Shown piece by piece: positions 1 through 5,452 of a stretch of DNA of 5,452 nt (positions are counted from its first letter, which is position 1; each line of letters starts with the position of its first letter). This DNA is from Gammaproteobacteria bacterium (GTDB taxonomy: Bacteria > Pseudomonadota > Gammaproteobacteria > PS1 > Pseudothioglobaceae): assembly GCA_024280535.1 (NCBI GenBank), contig JAJRPY010000105.1, forward strand, positions 1-5,452, given 5' to 3'. Both the position numbers and the translations under genes were made by a program. A model generated the notes under the pieces. It ran no database searches. It was not told where the DNA came from and saw nothing but the letters and a program-made list of their open reading frames with translations.

Positions 1-681
1 CAGCACACGATCAATTGTCGCTGGAATGACTGGCAGGGCAAATTTAAAGCCCAAATAGTGCTCAAGACCTTGTTCAGGATTGGCTAAAAAATCACCTGTT
101 AATTGTAGTTGGGTTGTTTTTAGAGTTGATGTGTTAGAGCGTGCCTCAATCGTTATTGGCTCATTGCCAATTGCCTGAATAAATTGAATTGAAAATTCGC
201 TAATACTAGGGGTTGGCGTCGCATTAACACCGAGCAACTCATCCCCTGTTTGTAATGCCGATTGAGCAAAAATCCCGCCACTATTGAGCGCGCCAACCAC
301 CGGTTTAACGCCATTTACGCCTATTATAAAAATAATGGTATAAAGCAATATTGCCAACAAAAAATTGGCCATTGGGCCGGCAATAACAATGGCAAAACGC
401 CGATAAACGGATTGTTGATTAAAGGCACGGTGTCGTTCAAATTCAGCCACTTCGGTTTCGCGCTCATCCAGCATTTTAACAAAGCCACCGAGTGGAATTG
501 CGCATATAGTAAAGCGTGTTTCACCCCATTGAAATGCCTTAATAACTTTGCCAAATCCAATTGAAAATCTTAATACTTTAACCTTGCATTTTTTAGCCAC
601 CCAATAATGACCATATTCATGAATAGTAACCAAAATCCCAAGGGTGGCAATAAACGCAAGTAGGGCGGTTAAAAAACTCAT
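1..681 (-). CDS. rseP: RseP-type site-2 intramembrane zinc metalloprotease, N-terminal half (3' end outside window)
   Basis: RseP cuts membrane-embedded substrates such as the anti-sigma factor RseA after DegS, releasing sigma-E, and also clears signal-peptide remnants in the inner membrane. The reading frame is open from an ATG at 681-679 to the left edge, giving 227 codons, about half of the roughly 450 residues usual for the family. Residues 4-20 form a first membrane helix running into the zinc-binding HEYGH motif (H21, E22, H25), then WVAKK. FSIGFGK (39-45), IPLGGFVKMLDE (62-73) and AGPMANF (101-107) at the start of the second helix (about 96-122) all match RseP closely. Residues from about 125 onward correspond to the first periplasmic PDZ domain. 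The second active-site motif (LDG) and the second PDZ domain would lie beyond position 1. The start is fixed because the upstream in-frame TAA at 690-688 leaves only two codons before the ATG. No purine-rich ribosome-binding site precedes it, so translation is probably coupled to the upstream gene. Confidence 0.96.
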   Translation of the reverse strand, partial: MSFLTALLAFIATLGILVTIHEYGHYWVAKKCKVKVLRFSIGFGKVIKAFQWGETRFTICAIPLGGFVKMLDERETEVAEFERHRAFNQQSVYRRFAIVIAGPMANFLLAILLYTIIFIIGVNGVKPVVGALNSGGIFAQSALQTGDELLGVNATPTPSISEFSIQFIQAIGNEPITIEARSNTSTLKTTQLQLTGDFLANPEQGLEHYLGFKFALPVIPATIDRVL

Positions 682-687
682 TAGAGT

Positions 688-1041
688 TTATAGTTGTGAG
701 TGAGAATGCCCTGATTCTTTAAGACGGGTTAAGTAATTTCCCCATAAACTGTCTTTGTTGGTGGCTAATTTATATAAATGTTCCCACGAATAAATACCAC
801 TATCATGGCCATCACTAAAAAATAAAATAATGGCATAATTGCCGGTTGGCTCAATCCGATCAATTTTGACGTTTTCTTTATCAAGTTGTAAGGTTTCTTG
901 ACCCGGGCCATGTCCAACCACCTCGGCAGAAGGGGAATAAACTCTTAACAATTCAGTGGTTAATGGATATTCAACGCCATCAAATGTGAGTGTGAGTAAG
1001 TTTTTGCTTTTGTTAAGGGTGATATTGCTGGGTGTTTGCAT
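688..1041 (-). CDS. DUF971 / GBBH-like N-terminal domain protein
   Basis: This small protein of 117 residues is a stand-alone DUF971 domain, the fold also found at the N terminus of gamma-butyrobetaine hydroxylase and fused to Mrp/HCF101-type iron-sulfur carriers in plastids. The biochemical role of the stand-alone bacterial form is not established; an iron-sulfur or metal-linked role is only suggested by those fusions. The family signatures are clear: LRVYSPSAEVVGHGPGQ (residues 32-48) and SDGHDSGIYSWEHLYKL (76-92). The length is close to that of ordinary members, with a short His-rich tail (HSHSQL) that I do not regard as a known motif. The ATG at 1041-1039 is preceded by AAGG at 1051-1048, a reasonable ribosome-binding site. 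In many proteobacteria this gene sits near hslVU or ubiE; here it is the first gene of a unit with rseP, six bases upstream of it, so the two are very likely co-transcribed. There is no signal peptide or membrane segment, implying a cytosolic protein. Confidence 0.9.
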   Translation of the reverse strand: MQTPSNITLNKSKNLLTLTFDGVEYPLTTELLRVYSPSAEVVGHGPGQETLQLDKENVKIDRIEPTGNYAIILFFSDGHDSGIYSWEHLYKLATNKDSLWGNYLTRLKESGHSHSQL

Positions 1042-1068
1042 GGTTTGCCTTGGTATATTAATGCGGAT

Positions 1069-1077
1069 ATTTTATCA
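1069..1077 (-). promoter_or_regulatory. Extended -10 promoter element for the DUF971-rseP unit
   Basis: Read on the minus strand the sequence is TGATAAAAT, which fits the extended -10 pattern TGnTATAAT with one mismatch in the hexamer (TAAAAT at 1074-1069). No good -35 hexamer lies 16-18 bases upstream, which is typical of extended -10 promoters. Transcription would start near 1062, giving a leader of about 20 bases that includes the AAGG ribosome-binding site at 1051-1048. No sigma-E-like pattern was recognised. Confidence 0.42.
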
Positions 1078-1124
1078 GAATTATTTTTTGCCTAGGGTTA
1101 AAAATAGCAGTCTTTCATCTAATA

Positions 1125-1144
1125 GAGACCTTTGCATAAATATG
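1125..1144. mobile_element. Possible solitary IS5-family terminal inverted repeat
   Basis: The stretch GAGACCTTTGCATAAATATG resembles the GAGACCTTTGCAAAA-type ends that I recall for IS5-family (ISL2/IS1031-like) elements. No transposase coding sequence and no matching opposite end (TTTGCAAAGGTCTC) occurs elsewhere in the window, and no convincing target duplication flanks it. If it is an IS end, the remnant would extend rightward into the unexplained A+T-rich sequence up to roughly 1235. The match was made from memory and is short, so chance similarity remains possible. Confidence 0.33.
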
Positions 1145-1271
1145 AATCATCATCAAAAATCCATTTTCAGTCACTTGGCACTTTTTAAACGCTACCTTAA
1201 CCTTTCCAGAGGATTGTTATGTGTTGGTTTTTAAGAGGAGTGTACTATTTTTAAATTTGGGGAATTAATAA

Positions 1272-1302
1272 TTACATTGGTGTGTATTTATCTGGGTAAA
1301 AT
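1272..1302 (+). promoter_or_regulatory. Weak candidate sigma-70 promoter for hflK-hflC-hisZ-purA
   Basis: TAAAAT at 1297-1302 matches the -10 consensus at five of six positions, and TTACAT at 1272-1277 could act as a poor -35 with a 19-base spacer, longer than ideal. The start point would fall near 1309, leaving a leader of about 28 bases before the hflK ATG. In A+T-rich DNA such matches arise easily, so this is a position to test rather than an assignment. No heat-shock (sigma-32) pattern was seen. Confidence 0.25.
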
Positions 1303-1324
1303 AACTCAAGTTTTTAATGATAAT

Positions 1325-1329
1325 GGAAG
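1325..1329 (+). promoter_or_regulatory. Ribosome-binding site of hflK
   Basis: GGAAG lies seven bases before the ATG at 1337, a normal Shine-Dalgarno distance. It supports this start, which also gives the family's typical MAWN N terminus. Confidence 0.7.
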
Positions 1330-1336
1330 TGCTTAA

Positions 1337-2509
1337 ATGGCCTGGAATGATAATAGTAGTAATCAAACCCCTTGGGGTGGCAATAATCAAACGCCACCAG
1401 AATTGGATGATGTAATTAAAGAGTTTAAAAATAAAGTTAACGGTATATTCGGCACCAGTAAGAAGAAGCCATCAGACCCCTCTTCCACTTCAAAAACCTC
1501 TGGGAGTGGCAGTATAAAATTTGTTGCCATTACCGGTGTGTTAATTTGGATGTTGTCGGGTATTTATATTATCGATCCAGCTGAAAAGGGTGTTATATTA
1601 CGTTTTGGCGCTTTTCAAGAAGCAACTTCCCAAGGTCCGCATTGGCACATACCTTTTCCGATTGAAACAGTTCAAAGAGTCAATGTAGAGCAAATTAGAA
1701 CCGCTGAAATCGGCTACCGTAATGCCATTAAGGGTCGTCGTTTTGGTGGTAATGTTGCCTCCGAATCAATTATGTTGACTCAAGATGAAAATATGATTGA
1801 TGCAAAATTTGCAGTTCAATATAGGGTAAACGACGTTCAGGCTTATTTATTTAATGTTGCCAGTCCAGATACAACCTTGCGCCAAGTGGCAGAAAGTGCT
1901 ATTCGCCAAGTGGTTGGGCAAAATACCATGGATTATATTTTGACTGAAGGTCGTGTGGATATTGCCGACAGCATCAAGGAACGCTCGCAAGAATTACTCG
2001 ATTTATATCAAACAGGGCTTTACATTACTACTGTCAATATGCAAGATGCCCAACCGCCTGAACAAGTACAAGCGGCTTTTTCGGATGCGGTAAAAGCGCG
2101 TGAAGACAAACAGCGCCTAATTAACGAAGCACAAACATACGCCAACGGTATTTTACCAAAATCTCGTGGTTTGGCGGCACGTTTGCTTGAAGAATCAAGG
2201 GCTTATAAGTCGGAAGTCATCTCTAAATCTGAAGGTGAATCTTCTCGATTTAAGCAAATTTTAGCCGAATATGAAAAAGCACCTAAGGTCACCAGAGAGC
2301 GCCTGTATCGCGAAACCATGGAAAGTGTCTTTGCCTCAACCAGCAAAGTGGTGGTCGATTCAAAGGCAAATTCAATGATATATTTACCCATTGATAAACT
2401 GATTAACAACGCCCGGCAAAATACTCAAACGCCCATTCGTCAGAATTCAAAACCAGTAAAAAACCCTGGTAACATCAGAAATGTTTTTCGTAACAGAGAG
2501 GTAAGATAA
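1337..2509 (+). CDS. hflK: HflK, SPFH-family subunit of the FtsH-modulating HflKC complex
   Basis: HflK assembles with HflC into a large inner-membrane cage around the FtsH AAA protease and modulates access of membrane substrates. The protein has 390 residues, slightly shorter than the 419 of E. coli. It starts with the family's MAWN and a Gly/Asn/Pro-rich cytosolic region (1-58) that contains ELDDVIKEF (22-30), then one membrane helix (about 60-79), then the SPFH/band-7 domain beginning at DPAEKGVILRFG. Conserved landmarks are MLTQDEN (146-152), the QYRV strand, ILTEGR, QPPEQVQAAF from 239, and ERLYRETME (321-329) after a long charged helix that should form the cage coiled coil. The C-terminal 30 residues or so are Asn/Arg/Pro-rich and probably disordered. 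A small internal repeat NQTP occurs at 9-12 and 17-20. The stop codon overlaps the hflC start by one base, so the two subunits are translationally coupled. hfq and hflX, the usual upstream neighbours, are absent. Confidence 0.97.
   Translation: MAWNDNSSNQTPWGGNNQTPPELDDVIKEFKNKVNGIFGTSKKKPSDPSSTSKTSGSGSIKFVAITGVLIWMLSGIYIIDPAEKGVILRFGAFQEATSQGPHWHIPFPIETVQRVNVEQIRTAEIGYRNAIKGRRFGGNVASESIMLTQDENMIDAKFAVQYRVNDVQAYLFNVASPDTTLRQVAESAIRQVVGQNTMDYILTEGRVDIADSIKERSQELLDLYQTGLYITTVNMQDAQPPEQVQAAFSDAVKAREDKQRLINEAQTYANGILPKSRGLAARLLEESRAYKSEVISKSEGESSRFKQILAEYEKAPKVTRERLYRETMESVFASTSKVVVDSKANSMIYLPIDKLINNARQNTQTPIRQNSKPVKNPGNIRNVFRNREVR
2498..2501 (+). promoter_or_regulatory. Ribosome-binding site of hflC inside the hflK 3' end
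   Basis: GAGG, within AGAGAGG at 2495-2501, lies seven bases before the hflC ATG at 2509. It is embedded in the last hflK codons, and the junction reads TAATG, so ribosomes finishing hflK can restart directly on hflC. Confidence 0.75.
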
Positions 2510-3363
2510 TGCAAAAAATAGGATTAGTATTAACGGTTGTCGTGTTGTTTGTATTGAGCTCAGCACTTTATACGGTTGACGAAACACAAATAGCGATTAA
2601 ACTGCGTTTGGGTGAAATTGTCAGTGTTGAAAAAGAACCGGGCTTAAAATTTAAAACGCCATTTGTTAATAACGTGGTTAAATTTGACGGTCGAATTCAA
2701 ACATTGGATGCACCTGCTGAACGTTTTTTAACTGGCGAAAAGAAAAACGTTATCGTTGATTCATACATTAAGTGGCGTATCGTTGATGCGGAGAAATTTT
2801 ACAAATCTACAGGCGGTAACATTGCCCGTACCGACAATCGTTTGGCTCAAATCATTAAAACTGGGCTTAAGAGTGAATTTTCAAAGCGCACCATTGCCGA
2901 AGTATCGGGGGAACGTAGCGAGATTATGTCTAACATTGTCAAGCTGGCTAAGCAAGATATTGCCGAATTTGGTATTGAGATTAATGATGTACGTATTAAG
3001 CGTATTGATTTATCACAAGAAGTATCAAACTCTGTATATCGCCGTATGCAGGCAGAGCGTCATCGTGTTGCCAAAGAGTTTAGATCCAAGGGTGCAGAAG
3101 AAGCCGAAATTATTCAAGCAGCCGCAGACAAAGAAAGAACCATTATTTTGGCAAACGCTTACCGTGATTCTGAAATAATTCGAGGTGAGGGTGATGCCAT
3201 TTCAGCCAGTAATTATGCCGAAGCTTATAATAAAAATGCTGATTTCTACTCATTTTATCGTTCATTAGAATCCTACAAAAAATCATTTGCCAATCAAAAT
3301 GATATTTTAGTGCTGAACCCAAATACAGAATTTTTCCGCCATTTTAGCCCAGAGAGTAAATAA
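2509..3363 (+). CDS. hflC: HflC, SPFH-family partner of HflK
   Basis: HflC alternates with HflK in the membrane-anchored cage enclosing FtsH hexamers. The protein has 284 residues. A single N-terminal membrane helix (about 4-21) is followed directly by the band-7 domain: VDETQIAIKLRLGE, EPGLKFKTPF (43-52), and the hallmark VIVDSYIKWRI (81-91). DVRIKRIDL (160-168) precedes a charged helix rich in Glu/Ala/Lys, then GEGDA (226-230) and DFYSFYRSLESY (245-256), ending with a tail FFRHFSPESK that matches the family's C terminus. It is about 50 residues shorter than E. coli HflC (334); comparison from memory places the difference in one insertion, rich in Ala/Glu/Thr, that the E. coli protein carries before the GIE(V/I)xDVRIK motif. 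The core is therefore complete, and the short form is probably the ancestral-type architecture. It overlaps hflK by one base and is followed six bases later by hisZ. Confidence 0.97.
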   Translation: MQKIGLVLTVVVLFVLSSALYTVDETQIAIKLRLGEIVSVEKEPGLKFKTPFVNNVVKFDGRIQTLDAPAERFLTGEKKNVIVDSYIKWRIVDAEKFYKSTGGNIARTDNRLAQIIKTGLKSEFSKRTIAEVSGERSEIMSNIVKLAKQDIAEFGIEINDVRIKRIDLSQEVSNSVYRRMQAERHRVAKEFRSKGAEEAEIIQAAADKERTIILANAYRDSEIIRGEGDAISASNYAEAYNKNADFYSFYRSLESYKKSFANQNDILVLNPNTEFFRHFSPESK

Positions 3364-3369
3364 AGCCAT

Positions 3370-5452
<2,083 letters not shown>

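Larger units (their letters stand above)
1042..1336. other. Divergent intergenic region between DUF971 and hflK
   Basis: These 295 bases separate two operons that are transcribed away from each other. The left part (to about 1080) is accounted for by the leader and extended -10 element of the minus-strand unit. The middle (about 1125-1235) holds the IS5-like end and sequence I cannot assign. The right part (about 1257-1336) is very A+T rich and carries the candidate hflK promoter and ribosome-binding site. I see no tRNA, no strong hairpin, no riboswitch and no convincing small gene. A plus-strand open frame overlaps DUF971 and runs to 1234, but it shows no family features. Confidence 0.75.

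Noticed and set aside
324..560. Minus-strand open frame of 78 codons inside rseP
   Set aside because: It is a frame-shifted shadow of rseP on the same strand. The rseP frame is open throughout and conserved.
262..564. Plus-strand open frame of 100 codons
   Set aside because: It lies entirely antisense to rseP, whose minus-strand translation has clear family motifs (HEYGH, IPLGGFVKMLDE). The plus-strand product has no recognisable features.
1081..1120. Possible intrinsic terminator near the T-run at 1083-1089
   Set aside because: No stable hairpin precedes the T-run, and the position between divergent starts does not call for a terminator.
956..1234. Plus-strand open frame of 92 codons running from DUF971 into the intergenic region
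   Set aside because: Its first third is antisense to DUF971, it has no convincing ribosome-binding site, and its product matches no family I know. It merely crosses the IS5-like stretch.
1368..1379. ACCCC-TT-GGGGT inverted repeat early in hflK
   Set aside because: The stem is short with a two-base loop, and the bases encode the Gly/Pro/Trp-rich start typical of HflK. There is no reason to call it regulatory.
2756..3178. Plus-strand open frame of 140 codons within hflC
   Set aside because: It is an out-of-frame overlap with hflC, which shows full SPFH-family conservation. The alternative product has no recognisable features.

Overview
The window looks like an ordinary chromosomal core region of an AT-rich gammaproteobacterium. 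The order hflK-hflC-hisZ-purA is characteristic of non-enteric gammaproteobacteria; enterics lack hisZ. The base composition is low in G+C (judged by eye, not counted), which is compatible with a marine sulfur-oxidising lineage of the SUP05/Thioglobus or bivalve-symbiont type. That placement is an inference and not proven by anything here.

Layout: positions 1-1041 hold two genes on the minus strand, a DUF971 (GBBH-like N-terminal domain) small protein followed six bases later by rseP, whose 3' half runs off the left edge. Positions 1042-1336 are a 295-bp divergent intergenic region. It contains a good extended -10 promoter for the minus-strand pair, a weak promoter candidate for the plus-strand genes, and a 20-bp stretch resembling the terminal inverted repeat of IS5-family insertion sequences, with no transposase attached. 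Positions 1337-5452 hold a tightly packed plus-strand operon: hflK, hflC (1-nt overlap), hisZ (6-nt gap) and purA (8-nt gap), with purA cut by the right edge at about 369 codons.

Functionally, HflK and HflC form the SPFH membrane complex that surrounds and modulates the FtsH protease. RseP, transcribed in the opposite direction, is the intramembrane site-2 protease of the envelope-stress pathway, so the divergent promoter region sits between two membrane-proteostasis units. HisZ is the catalytically idle histidyl-tRNA-synthetase paralogue that activates short-form HisG in histidine synthesis, and PurA makes adenylosuccinate on the way to AMP. Both belong to ATP/purine-linked metabolism and ride in the same operon.

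I found no sign of a new defence, mobile or biosynthetic system. The points worth a second look are modest: the solitary IS-like end, the unusual DUF971-rseP pairing with an in-frame stop and no clear ribosome-binding site between them, the short HisZ without the usual C-terminal extension, and the absence of hfq/hflX upstream of hflK.
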